NCBI GenBank assembly: GCA_009741485.1
Contig: CM019216.1
Location: forward strand, 42,194,872-42,258,871
Origin: Malurus cyaneus samueli
Lineage: Eukaryota; Chordata; Aves; Passeriformes; Maluridae
Direction: 5' to 3'
DNA length: 64,000 bases
Shown in pieces: positions 10,976 through 22,200 of the stretch. Below the pieces are notes generated by a model. That model was given only the letters and a program-made list of their open reading frames with translations, was not told the DNA's origin and did not search any database. Each line of letters opens with the position of its first letter. Position 1 is the first letter of the stretch. The translations under genes and the position numbers were made by a program.

Positions 10976-13900
10976 GTGTGATTCTGGCGTCCTGGGAATC
11001 GGCGTGCTCAGAAAGCGATCTTCCAGCTTCAGTTGTTTTCTGTGCCCATAAAATCACAGAATCGGAGAAAGGTTTGGGTTGGAAGGGTCTTTAAAGATCA
11101 TCCGCTTCCAAACCCCTGTCACTAGAACCCCGCTTCCACTAGACCAGGTTGCTTAAAGCCCTATCCAACCTATTCTTGAGTAATTCCAGGGATCGGGCAT
11201 TCACAGCTTCTCTGTACGACCTGTGCCCGTACCTCACCTCGTCTCTGTAAAAAAATTCATTTTCATTAATGAAAATTTCAATATCGAACTTAAACCCACT
11301 CTCAATTTCAATCTGTTAGCCCTTGTCCTGTCACGACATGCCCCCGTGAGAAGTCCCTCTCCAGCTCTTTTGTAGGGCCCTCTAGGTAGTGGAAGGAAGT
11401 GCTTAAGGTCTCCCCAGACCCATATTGATGCTCATTTTTCAAGGGTGAAAAAAGAGCTCCATTCCTAGCTATGAAGAAAGGGACAGGAAATTCAGGTGTG
11501 AAACAGGTGTCTGAGGGAGTAGTGGGTCACTACATGTCCCTGGGTATTACAAGAGCTCTGTCTCTTGACAAAATGCAGCATAACTAAAACTTGGGGTCTG
11601 TTTATCTTGAAAGTCTGGATCTTTGTGTGCTATTTTTATTGGTGTGGATTGCTATTAAAGGGGCCATTTTTTCCCCTGAGTTCAGATATGTCTGTTATTG
11701 CTGTACATTATCAACTTTTCTCGTAGGAGCAACTGGTCATGGTCGAGCTATCGGGAATTATTGATTCAGACTTCTTAGAAAAATGTGAAAACAAGTGCAA
11801 GATTTTGGTGAGTGATTACAGCACAATAGGAAAGGGGTAAGTCATTACAGATGGGAGCAAGGGATTGAGGTTGCTTCTAAATTTCTTGGCGTTGCTAACG
11901 TTTAGATCACATCTTTGATGGAGAATTGTGTGTGCCGTATTTGCCTGCATGTTTCAGGCTCTATTTCAGAAACAGCATGAAGTCTTTGAATATATTATTG
12001 TGTAAATATAAGGAAACTTTTTCACAAGTATATATAAGCTTGGACCACTATCTGCTCTGATTTCAAGCACTAAGTAAATTTTTTAATTATGTATTTCACA
12101 CATTAAAAATACTGTTAATCACCCTTTTCCAAGTAACTGGAATACAGCTGACAGGTAAAGCAAAATATTTCAGATTTGTACTGTATTTACAATGGGTTTA
12201 TTTGCAGATATCTTCTGGCAAGTTCAAGTCTTGTAAACAATAATTTGGTATTCAGCTTTGGGTATATAGTTTTGGCTGTTGTTTGCTTCACTGTGAGGTT
12301 ATTGTTGGAATCTGGTTTACCTAACCTTTTCCTTTTGAGTTTTTTAATCACTATATCTGTATGGGACAGATTTTATTTGCCCTTCAAAACCTATGTCAAC
12401 TATGAGACCTGTATAGATAGTACAAGTACTATTGATTTGCAAATACTTTGTAAAAGTAGACCTTTATTATAGCCTGAAAAAAATGGAAGAGAACATCTGA
12501 GTATTCCAGTGACCAGAACATATGTGAGTGGTGGAGTCAATTCTGAATGTCTCAGAAATAGAAATACAATCCAAGTTTGTGAAATATGTCTTTGGATTGA
12601 TTCTTCTGAATGTGTTTTGAGATTCACCTTTAAATAAGGTTACTAGAAAAAGTTTGAAGTAACCATACTGTGTCCTACTTGTATCCAAATCTACTCCTGT
12701 TTGTTCCCAAGAGTAAGCATTCCTTGAGACCTATGGACAACTGCTGTTAAAAGCGTAATTAAAGGTTCTGCTCTGTGTTACTCTGTTTAGCAAGTTTTGT
12801 GTAATGCTGGTCACATAATGGGAAGACAGGCTCCAATTCTGCGTAGTCCAAAAGAGAATGCAAATCAATCAAAGAAATAAAATTTTGAATATAAAACTCC
12901 CATAATGCTACTGCTTAGTACTGATGTGTTTCTATTTTTAATGATTTCTTGTACAAAAAATTGAAGCAAAACAAAAAACCAAACAAACACCTAAATATGT
13001 TCTCTATGTTAACTTAGTGTTACTGGTGTTCTCAATTTATGCTGAAGAGGATCCCAGAGCTGAAATCTTGTTGATCTTAGATATTTCTCTGTTTCAAAAA
13101 TACAAGAGAAAAATCCCACAAATTCATATTAACCTGTGTGATATTCTGTGGTTCATGCAATTTACCACATAATGCCTCACCTTCAAAACTTTTAGCATGC
13201 ATTTGTCTTCATGTCCTGAATAATTCTGATTTTCACAAGGTACTATTTTGCCTTAATTAGTGTATTATGTTCAGACATTGATTTTTATCAAAATACAATA
13301 TATAGGTATATCTTATATCAGAATATATAGAATAATTTTTTAAATTATGTGTTTCACACATTAAAAATATTGTTAATCACCCTTTTTCAAGTAACTGAAA
13401 TACAGCTGACAGGTAAAGCAAAATATTTCAAATTTGTATTTACAATGGGTTTTTTTGCAGATATCTCCAGTACTTGTACTATGTGTATTTGGAAAACCTG
13501 TGCCGCAGAGGAAGGGAATGAGCTGATGAAGTGTTTCCGTACTTGTCCACTCCTTGTTTAAAAAAATAAAATAGCAAAAATTTCTGACTCCTTTGCAATA
13601 TAGACACACTAATCATGGAAGAATCTGTGACCCTAATGGCACTTCTGGTCCTCATGGAATTCCTTTATGCTGGACTTCGTCACCATATATATTTTCCAAA
13701 GGCTTTTGGAAGTTACTCCACTTTCCAGAATTGGCATTGATTGAAGCATAGCAAATAACATCACCTTCATGAAACACTTACATTTTTGTTAATTTAAAAT
13801 GGAGGTTAAATTAATTTCCTAGAGGAGATAACACTTTTACTGTAACTTAGACCATTGGCTGCAGTTTGATCTAATTTTTTTTAACATACTAGAGCATTTT

Positions 13901-16840
13901 CTATACTGGGTTTTATTGTGAAAAGAATATTATCTTGTATATTTTTGTATTTAATATACTTAAAATAACATGTTTGATGAGGAATTTTTGTCATCTGGAT
14001 TCTGCTATCTATATCTGTCTTTGCTGTTTTTACAGTGAGAAATTCACCTGGGCTAATACAGACCTGACATCTGTGCAATTTTGTCCTTCTTTTTTGTAGG
14101 GAATAGAGACAGAGAAGCCCATTTTACAAGTGGACAGATATGTATTTGCAGGAGAATATGAAGGTAGGAAAACTTACATGAATACAATCTCATCTTTTTT
14201 TGTGTGACCCAAGGAACTTTCTTAACATTCGGTAGTTTTATTGCAATTGGTCCTGTGAGATGCTGAAATTGTGGGTGGCTGTATAACATCATGTAGAACA
14301 GCAGCAGTCTGAGTTCACTGTGGAATTAGCCATGCATCCATAGTACTTCCAGGAAAGTATGTCTGGAAGCTGACTCGAGGATGTACCAGCTAGTATTACC
14401 ACAGACAAAAATGAGGGATACAAAATGCCTTAAAGTGCTTGTTGTCTCCTGTGGAAGCAGGACTGACATGTTGTGCAATCTGTAGTTCTCTCATTTGCCC
14501 TGTGGTGACAAATACTTGTCTGGAAGAAAGTAATCTGGGATCCACCCTTGTGGTGACTTCCAATGACCATGATACTCCTGACTGTTCCTGAGTTCCTTAC
14601 CATTGCTGGGATGGAAGTTAGAACATTCTGAGAGCTGGGCCAGTGGGCACAGTATCTGCAGCTGATATAAATTAGTCTCTAAAACTTTCTCACTTTGTTT
14701 TTCATAGATGCCTTGGGAACCTGTGTGGTTTTTGAAGAAAACACCGAACAAGGTAATTATTGTGATTCAATCATCTGTTGATTTTGGTAGCCAGGGAGGT
14801 TAAAAATATCTATCTCATTTCAGTTGATAGTGGAATTCACTATAACAGTTGGGGTTTGGGTATGTTCTCTCCCCTCTCTTCTTAGTAGATGCGGAAGGCA
14901 ACCAAAAGGTACAGCTGAAATACAAGTGCCACACAGTGAAGAAGTTGAACATGACACGGACCCTTCTGACAGAAAAGAAGGAAGGAGAAGAGAATGTTGG
15001 TGAGTGCTTCTGCTCTTATACATGTAGGCATGGGTGGATTATGCTTGGGAGTGTCAGCCTTTAGTAGGTGTTTGATCCAAGAGCATGCAGGAAGTTAAAA
15101 GAACCTTCTTCTTCAGGCACCAGATGTGTATATTTAAATAAAAAAGTTAAATACATTTTGACCAGTGCTGCCTCCAGAAATGGCTAGTAGGAGATTTCTA
15201 CAAAGGAGTGTAAGAGCAGGGCAAACATATGCTGGTGCTCCCTGGTTATGTTCTTGTGTCATCTAAAAGATTTGAAATCAGAAGTGCTGTTTAGTAGTTC
15301 TTTGTTGATTTTGTTTTTTTCCTACTTCCATCAATTTTTCTAATGACTTTCTGAGTCTCTGTAATTTTTCCAAAGCTGTAACATCCTTAGTAAGAAGTTC
15401 CATGTTGTATGTACTAGAACTGACTGGTGCTTACTGAGTTTACAGTTCAACTGAGATGAATTTAACTTACTTGCAAAGACATACCTAGAAGACCATTCAT
15501 ATTGATTTTCATTCTGTAGGCAGAACTCAATGCTCATAGGTTTGCTTTATTTACTTTTTGTACAAAAGTCAGTGCTTTTACATAGTCAAATACTGAGTAT
15601 CCTACTATATATAGCAGTATTCCTTAGAACTATTCTGCTGCTTTTAGCAGTGCTTTTTTCCACTCAAGTCAGTGTTACAGCTTCATATTTTAATAACATA
15701 TAGCCATTTATGTTAAATATGAGCAGTCAGCTGGACACTGGCCATAGGAGGTATGAAATGAAACATTATCTAGAATCTAACTAAACATCAGCATTCTTAT
15801 CAACATTATGCACCACTTCTCTCTATAGAATTAATTATGTAATATTAAACTGAAACTATTATTGTAATAGTATAGGTAATATTGAGACTAGAGATTATTT
15901 TCCTGAATACAAAGACCCTTTTTATTCTGGAGCATCAACACTGATGATAATTACTGAAAAACACTTTGTTTTGTACCGTGACAGAAATTTAACTTGTGCA
16001 TACAAAGTAAATACAACATCTTGTGACTGAGTAAACTGCAACACGTACTGAGTAAAAATCAAAATGGGAGTGGAATCCCATTTCTCTTTGGGGTTGGTTT
16101 CAACCTGTTGTTCTGACTTGTTGTTACACTTGAGTTAAAGAGAGTGCACAAATTCTCTCTCTGTTGTCATAACCTATTGCCAGAAGGTCTAATATTTAAG
16201 TGAACAAACATGCTGTTCTCTTAATTGCATTTGTGAAATATTTTCTCCGCATTTTGGTTTAAGTTATTTTAAGAGTGTAAGGCTGGCATCAGACACCTAA
16301 ATACAACAGAAACTGCCATACTGCATCAGAGGAGTGATCTTTTTAGTCATGCATTGTATTTCTCACTGTGAAAAGTAGTAAATGGGTATGTGAAAAACAA
16401 TAGGAGAGGGACATAGACAACTTTCTGTCCTAAGTGGTTCTTTTACTTAGATCAGGCTTAGCCTTAATAGTAGTGAACTTAAAATAAGAAAAAACTCCTA
16501 TTAACTCCTTTTGTCACTAATAGAATTTTCCTTCTTTGCATCAGGTGGAGTAGAGTGGTTACAGATCAAGGACAGAGATTTTTCCTACAGCAGGCCTAAT
16601 ACGATTTGCAGTTTTCTGCATGAAAAGGATGATTCTGAGGAGTCAGCTCAGGCCCAAGACAAATTGCCTGAAGAGTCAGAGGGAGAGGTGAGTGGCAAAG
16701 AAAATTCTAACATGAATAGTGACCTGGAGAAGCAGCACACCTTGGAAATAGATGCCTCTGTTCCTCTGCCTGACAGCTCTACTTCTGCGGCAGAGGAATG
16801 TCCTTCAGGAAATGCTGCCTTAGAAGATATACCTCCATGA
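10726..16840 (+). CDS. GTF3C6: General transcription factor IIIC subunit 6 (TFIIIC35), six coding exons
   Basis: Coding exons are 10726-10785, 11727-11807, 14100-14163, 14708-14752, 14886-14999 and 16545-16840. All introns are GT-AG and the phases agree, giving 660 nt: 219 residues plus TGA. The protein begins MAAAGSEGGRSDGAEEDEVE, runs into EQLVMVELSGIIDSDFL and contains VFAGEYEDALGTCVVFEEN and GGVEWLQIKDRDFSY, which I recognise as the TFIIIC subunit 6 family (tau55-related beta-sandwich domain, about residues 21-140). The tail, about 145-219, is acidic, rich in Ser and Glu and probably disordered. The mammalian protein is about 213 residues. TFIIIC binds the internal promoters of tRNA and 5S rRNA genes in the nucleus and recruits TFIIIB and Pol III; subunit 6 pairs with GTF3C5. 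The start codon lies in a CpG island, has A at -2 and G at +4, and follows a five-codon upstream ORF. Identity is secure; splice choices are inferred without transcripts. Confidence 0.95.
11049..11425 (-). mobile_element. CR1 LINE 3' fragment in GTF3C6 intron 1
   Basis: It reads from AATCACAGAATCGG and GGTTTGGGTTGGAAGGG through TTCCAGGGATCGGGCATTCA to CTCCAGCTCTTTTGTAGGGC, the reverse complement of the CR1 3' end. It starts just downstream of the GTF3C6 CpG island. Confidence 0.9.
12078..12214. repeat. Local duplication, copy 1, GTF3C6 intron 2
   Basis: This stretch, from the T/A-rich run before TATGTATTTCACAC to GCAGATATCT, is repeated at 13333-13467 with only a few substitutions and small indels. 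Shared blocks include TTCACACATTAAAAATA and ACAGCTGACAGGTAAAGCAA. The two copies lie about 1.25 kb apart in the same orientation. No known family was recognised. Confidence 0.85.
13333..13467. repeat. Local duplication, copy 2, GTF3C6 intron 2
   Basis: Partner of the copy at 12078-12214. Both copies contain GACAGGTAAAGC followed 30-35 bases later by a T-run and GCAGATATC, so each carries a donor-like and an acceptor-like motif. Nothing shows that they are spliced. Confidence 0.85.
15000..16544 (+). other. GTF3C6 intron 5
   Basis: This AT-rich intron begins GTGAGTG and ends at CATCAG. No repeat or non-coding RNA gene was recognised inside. Confidence 0.7.
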
Positions 16841-17164
16841 TATCAACTCTGATCTTTTAATGATTTCTTCTTGGAATTAATGGGCCAACTTTTATAGGCC
16901 ATGACATGATTTCCACTTTATCTGAAAAACTAATAGCGGAAAAACAGACATTGTGTTCTTGTGCATTGCTTTCGTGTTTGAATTATAGTGGGAAGAGCTT
17001 AAGTGTTTTTTAAAATTACTGACTGGAAAAGTATGTATCCCTACCTCAAAACTGAACAAGTGGAAATGGTTACATAATTAAAAGAAACTCCCACCTTAGA
17101 AAAAAAGCTAATGAATTGTACAGTCTGGAACATTTTGTAAAAAGAAAAAAAAAACATTGTTTAA

Positions 17165-17170
17165 AATAAA
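17165..17170 (+). terminator. Poly(A) signal of GTF3C6
   Basis: AATAAA lies 325 bases after the GTF3C6 stop codon, and T/G-rich sequence follows from about 17180. It is the first canonical signal downstream of the stop, implying a 3' UTR of about 345 bases. Confidence 0.75.
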
Positions 17171-17189
17171 GTCCTGAATTTTTCAAGTA

Positions 17190-18837
17190 TGGCTTCACCT
17201 TGTATGTCATATGCTTGTATGTCATATGCAGCACACTGTGTCTGCTCTTGTACTGCAGTTACTGAAAGAAAACAAATCAAACTAGTGCGGCTTTTATTGA
17301 CTGATTACTCATCAAATTGTTTCATTTGGATTCTCTCTAGTGTCCTTTGTCTCCTTGATGGAGCTTAGAAATCCTTCTATGGGAAGGTGCTTTAGAAGGT
17401 TTCTTATCTAGCTTCCTATATAAAATAGGGTCAGCACTGAATTCACGGCAAGTTGCTCAGGGCTTTGTCCACTCAAGTCTTGAAAACCCCTGCAAACTTG
17501 TCAGCAAATGAAATCTAGGTCTTAGAGGCATCTGTCACTCTCCTTCCCCCATTTTCTGTATAATACAATGTGTGTTATACAAAAAGAAGTGTGGTCCCCC
17601 CCTTTTTCCTCACAGTAATTTCTTGGCTCCAGTCTTCCTCTCTGGCATTTTTCTGAAGGGTTTTGTACTTAACATCCTGTACCCATGCATCAGTGGTTTC
17701 CAAACTGGTCCATGTGATCATATTGTGGTGCCTGGCTCATCTGTGGGTTGATATTGCTGCATCATTTGTACTGCCACACACTGTTCTGTATCACAATTAA
17801 GTGTATGGTGCACTTGGGATAAAGCTTTTAAAAGCATAACTTTTTTTTAAAACATAAAACATTTTCTCCCTGACTCTTCTTCCTTCCTGCCTTTCTCTGC
17901 CTCCCTCCAAACAGTCTAACTGTGACAGTGCTGTGAGGATGTAATTAGTTCCAGGATAATTATGTAATACTTTAATTAGTAATGATCAGAGGAGAAGCTC
18001 GCCCACAGTGTTGTTCACAGCACAGGATCAGTAAAGAGAAGTCATTAAAACTGCAACTGTTTCAAATCATCAATCCCATTATCTTTTTTTTTCTTTTTCT
18101 GTGTAGAAGCAGCTTGAATACTAGGGGAAAGGGAGGCAGGGAAAGGAAGAAGAGGGCACATGTCTTGTGTGCCTCCAGCCTGGGTGTGGATCTTTCACAT
18201 GGTAGTTGTCTGCATTTGAGGTTTCAGGGAGACTGCTCAGCCCTCCCTCTGGATTTAACTGCAACCGTGGAAGTTTGAAAACATCATCATTCACACTTGA
18301 TTTGTGTGGTGCTGATAGATAAAGGACAATTATAACTGGAAAAACGATCCTGGGACTACACATGATCTTTTCTGCCCGGGGGGGAAGTGTTTGTGGTGCA
18401 TTTGATGGCAGCTGAGCCTCCAGAAGAGAGGGCTGGGTGGTGGGAGGTCGAGCTCTTGCTGTGGCTGCTTCAGCCATTGAGAACAGAGAGGTGCTCCAAG
18501 AATTTTTTCTGTGTCAGAACACAAACACAGCAACTCATGTTTTGTTAACTGATTGCTTAGTCTGTCACTCTCCATGTGAGGTTTTTTCCCTGGTGTACAA
18601 GGAATATTTCAGCAGAGTTGGTTTCTAGCCTTCTCAGCCTTTTATTTCAGTGGTATTCTGAAGCTATTTCTTCATTCTAGTTCATCGGGAAATTAGTATT
18701 TTTTTAAAAAAATGTATATCATAAACCATGAGTATTTTCATAATAATATTGGGGTTTTTAATATTTTAAATGTTATTTCTAATGGTCGAGCTTTTGTTTC
18801 TATTATTATTAACCCTAACTTTTTGCAACCATACAAC
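17190..18837. other. Spacer between GTF3C6 and RPF2
   Basis: Starts with a direct repeat of TGTATGTCATATGC near 17200-17229. The rest is AT-rich with a pyrimidine-rich patch near 17870-17910. No gene was recognised. Confidence 0.6.
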
Positions 18838-19085
18838 CTCTGGGTCAAGAACTTTTTTCTAATGTCCAACCTAAAACCTCCCTGCGCACAACTTCAGGCC
18901 ATTCCCTCGTTTCCTGCCACTGGTCACCAGAGAGATCAGTGTCTGGCACCCCTCTTCCCCTCCCGAAGAAGCTGCAGGCTGCAGTGAGGTCTCCCCTCAA
19001 TCTCCCCTGCTGCAGGCGGAGCAGATCCAGTGCCCTCAGCCGCTCTCCGCACGGATTCCCGTCCGGGCCCTTCTCCACGTGGGAA
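18838..19085 (-). mobile_element. CR1 LINE fragment running into the RPF2 promoter
   Basis: AACTTTTTTCTAATGTCCAACCTAAA, split here across 18850-18875, ACTTCAGGCCATTCCCTCG and CTCAGCCGCTCTCCGCACGG are in CR1 antisense order. The most 3' CR1 portion is missing on the left. The right edge reaches about 19085, inside the CpG island and about 130 bases before the RPF2 ATG. Confidence 0.8.
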
Positions 19086-19285
19086 GGCGGAGCGCGGAAC
19101 CGGCACAGCGCGGGCTGCCCGCGGCCGTGCCCCGCGCATGCGCCCCGGGAGCGCTCTCCCGGCGGATGTGACGCCACGGCGGCTCCCGGAGATCCTCCCG
19201 CACGTGAGGGCAGCGATGGATGCGCTGGATCGGGTCGTGTGAGTGTACCGGGGGCACCCCCGCACTGCGAATCGTGAGCGGCCGA
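19040..19285 (+). promoter_or_regulatory. CpG-rich promoter and first exon of RPF2, with NRF1-like site
   Basis: CpG-dense sequence surrounds the RPF2 start codon. CGCGCATGCGCC at 19133-19144 fits the NRF1 palindrome except for its last base. No TATA box was seen. The upstream edge, to about 19085, is itself CR1-derived, so the non-repeat promoter is only about 130 bases long before the ATG. Confidence 0.7.
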
Positions 19286-22200
19286 CGGCCTGGGGCTGGG
19301 GAGGGTGGCGGTCCGGGGAAGGTTGCAGCGGGGGAAAGCCAGCAGAGAGAAAAGCTTTATGAAAAACGTGCTGGAAAAAGGGAAACCAAGCTCTGCGGTC
19401 TTTTTAGTGGTGGCCAAACAGCCTTTGCTCAGTTGGTAGATTAAAAGAACCGTGGTGACCAGCTGGTGTTGAATGTGTTTGCTTCGCGCACCCCAGAGGA
19501 TTCTCTTTATCTCGGGAGTTTCAGCGATAGGACGAGGAGCAATGGCCGTAAACTAAAACACGAGAAGTCCCACCTCAACATGAGGAAGAACTTGTTTACA
19601 TGGAGAGTGGCAGGGCAGTAAAACAGGCTGCCCAAGGAGGTCGTGGAGTTTCTCTTTGGGGAAATATTCCAAACTCACCTGGAAGCGTTTCTGTGTCACC
19701 TGTTCCAGGTGACACTTCCTTGCAGGGGGGTTGGACTCGGTGATCTCCAGAGGTCTCTTCCAACCCTGACAATTCTGTAGTACTTCTCTGGGGGGTGGGA
19801 TGGGGTGTTTTTTTTTTTTTTTAAAGAAACTAAAAATTATGTTTTACTGAGAAGATAATCTAGTGGAGAACTGTCATTCTTAAGCCATGTAGCTACCGAT
19901 GCTCTGTGCCGCTGTGAAGGCTGGGGTGTTTCAGCTGGATAGTGCCCAGTGGTGCTGACTGGTTCCTGGCAAGAAATGTGCTGTACTTGTGCATTTATTT
20001 TGGGTGCCAGTGGTGGTCTTTGACCAACTCTGTTTCCTTCTCATAAGCAGGTTTCTGACTTGGGGGAGGGAGCCAGTGTGAGGGGAAGCCTTCAACCTGT
20101 CAGTAGGCTGGGAATTCTAGTATAACTTGAGCTCTAAATTAGCAAAAAATTAAAAAGCACAAGACTGTAAAATTACTTTTGATAATTTGAGGAGACAGAG
20201 AGGAAGACGAGTAGCAGTAAAACACCTTCAGCTGAGACAGGGCTTTTGGCACTGATTGTAATTCTGCAGGTTGGGATTAGTTTGAATCATTGAAACAGAT
20301 TACTTAAACACAGTTTTCTCCAAATCTTGTTTGGTTTCATTGTTTTTTGCAGTGTCGGGTCCTTTACATATATTATGTTTTTAACTGTTAATTTATTGTT
20401 ACAGAAAGCCTAAAACTAAGAGAGCAAAAAGATTTCTTGAGAAGAGAGAACCCAAGCTAAATGAAAACACAAAAAATGCTATGCTCATAAAAGGAGGCAA
20501 TGCAAACTTAACAGTGACTGAAGTGCTTAAAGACATTGTAAGTTGTTGGACATAGCATGCAACCTTTCTCTCTCTGCTGCATTATCCATATTTTCATACT
20601 CTCCCTATACCCCAAATCTCAGATTAACCAGTGTTCCAAAAGTGTCATGACCTACTTCTTATTGGAGATTTTCTTCCAATTTCTTCTTTGCCAGAAGTTT
20701 TGAGCTTGCTCTCTTATTTTTTGTCCACAATTGTCCAGTGTATAAGGTGAGGTGTTGCCAAGTTCATTTGAAAACAAGAGGATTAGGTGCAGAACTGGGA
20801 CTGTATCACACAGCTGAGTCATATCCCAGAATCCTGTAAATTGACTGTGTATTCATATGGAGCTTTCAGCCTCTCCAGAAACTTTGAGCTACCAATCCTG
20901 TCTCCTGACTCTATAGCTGAAAATATTATAGCCATTCCTATACTTTTTTTTTCTCTTTGCTTTGTTGTTTTCCTACCATCTTATGCTTCTGATAATCAAG
21001 TGATTGTTTACTCCCTGTTAATCCTCTTGCTCTTAAAAGTAGAGGGATTGCATTACATGTTTTTTATTTCAGGTGTTTCTCAGTTATTTTGTTATTTCAT
21101 AGTTTCTACAAATAATTCTTTCTGCAATTAATTTGGATACAAGCGTGTTGTCAGCTTGAAGGGTTTTACTGTAAGTAGGCCTTTTATTGTACCTTCCTCT
21201 AGACTGATCTGCACAGTTACTGTTTCGTGTGGTCCTGTAGGTTGTAGTGATATAGAAACAACAGTGCTGTGCATGTTTTAGAGATGACACAAGTTAAACT
21301 TTGTTATTTTGCAGTATGCTGTGAAGAAGCCTTTTGCTGTGCTCTATAAAAGGTAGGTGATCTCACTTTGATATCTTTGGGTCTTCTGATGGACAGCTTT
21401 TGCTAATTTCAGAGCATCAGTAGAAATGCTGGCTACCCTGGGGGCTTGAACAATGACCAGGGCTGCAGAAGATGATCTTAATTTTCAACAGACTGGAAAC
21501 AAGCTACGTGTGATCAGTGTAGATGCTGAGCCCTGTTCTATGGCAGGTGGTACAGAGCAGGATTCAGCTCTAAGTCTTGCTCAAAATGGGAACCCAGTAT
21601 CTGTATTAATGTATTGCAGAGACAATGTAATAGCTGAATTTAACACTGAATGAGCAAGCAAAGGCAGTTATTCATACAGTGTCACGGGTGGTAGTAGTGG
21701 TGGTGGTATTTTGAAAGTCAGGCCCCACAAGCAAGGAAATGTACTTAGAATGGCAATGGTGGCACTAAGGCATTCCTGGCAGTATTAATGTGACTTTTGG
21801 CTTGAACTTAAACTGAGCCTCTACTGCTGGGATTTCGAGTAGAATGCAGAAGTTTTTAGTATCAGAGAACTAATTAGAAGTGGCTATCTGGACCTATTCT
21901 CTTTTTTTGCCTTTTAATTTGTTTTTCCCCGTTCTCTAAGGAAAAATGTTACCAGGCCTTTTGAGGACCAAACATCATTGGTAAGTATAAACAGTGCACT
22001 CTTATATTACATTTTTGAGCAGGCTATCCTTGTATGTTGAAAGATGAACCGTTAGGGAACAAGAATAGCCTTGAACATAGCTTTGGCTGGAACTTAGTGG
22101 TAAAAAGAGAGTATATCACCTTTGTAAGAGACAGGTCACTCAGGAGGACCACAGAGATGTTGTGAGGGTATGCAGGGAGAAAATTAGAAGGGCCCAAACC

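Noticed and set aside
10387..11057. Minus-strand open frames of 160-166 codons over the GTF3C6 promoter
   Set aside because: CpG-island artefacts of low complexity that overlap the recognised first exon and a G12 run.
18845..19444. Open frames of up to 190 codons on both strands around RPF2 exon 1
   Set aside because: They are explained by CpG-rich DNA and a CR1 fragment, and none resembles a protein family.
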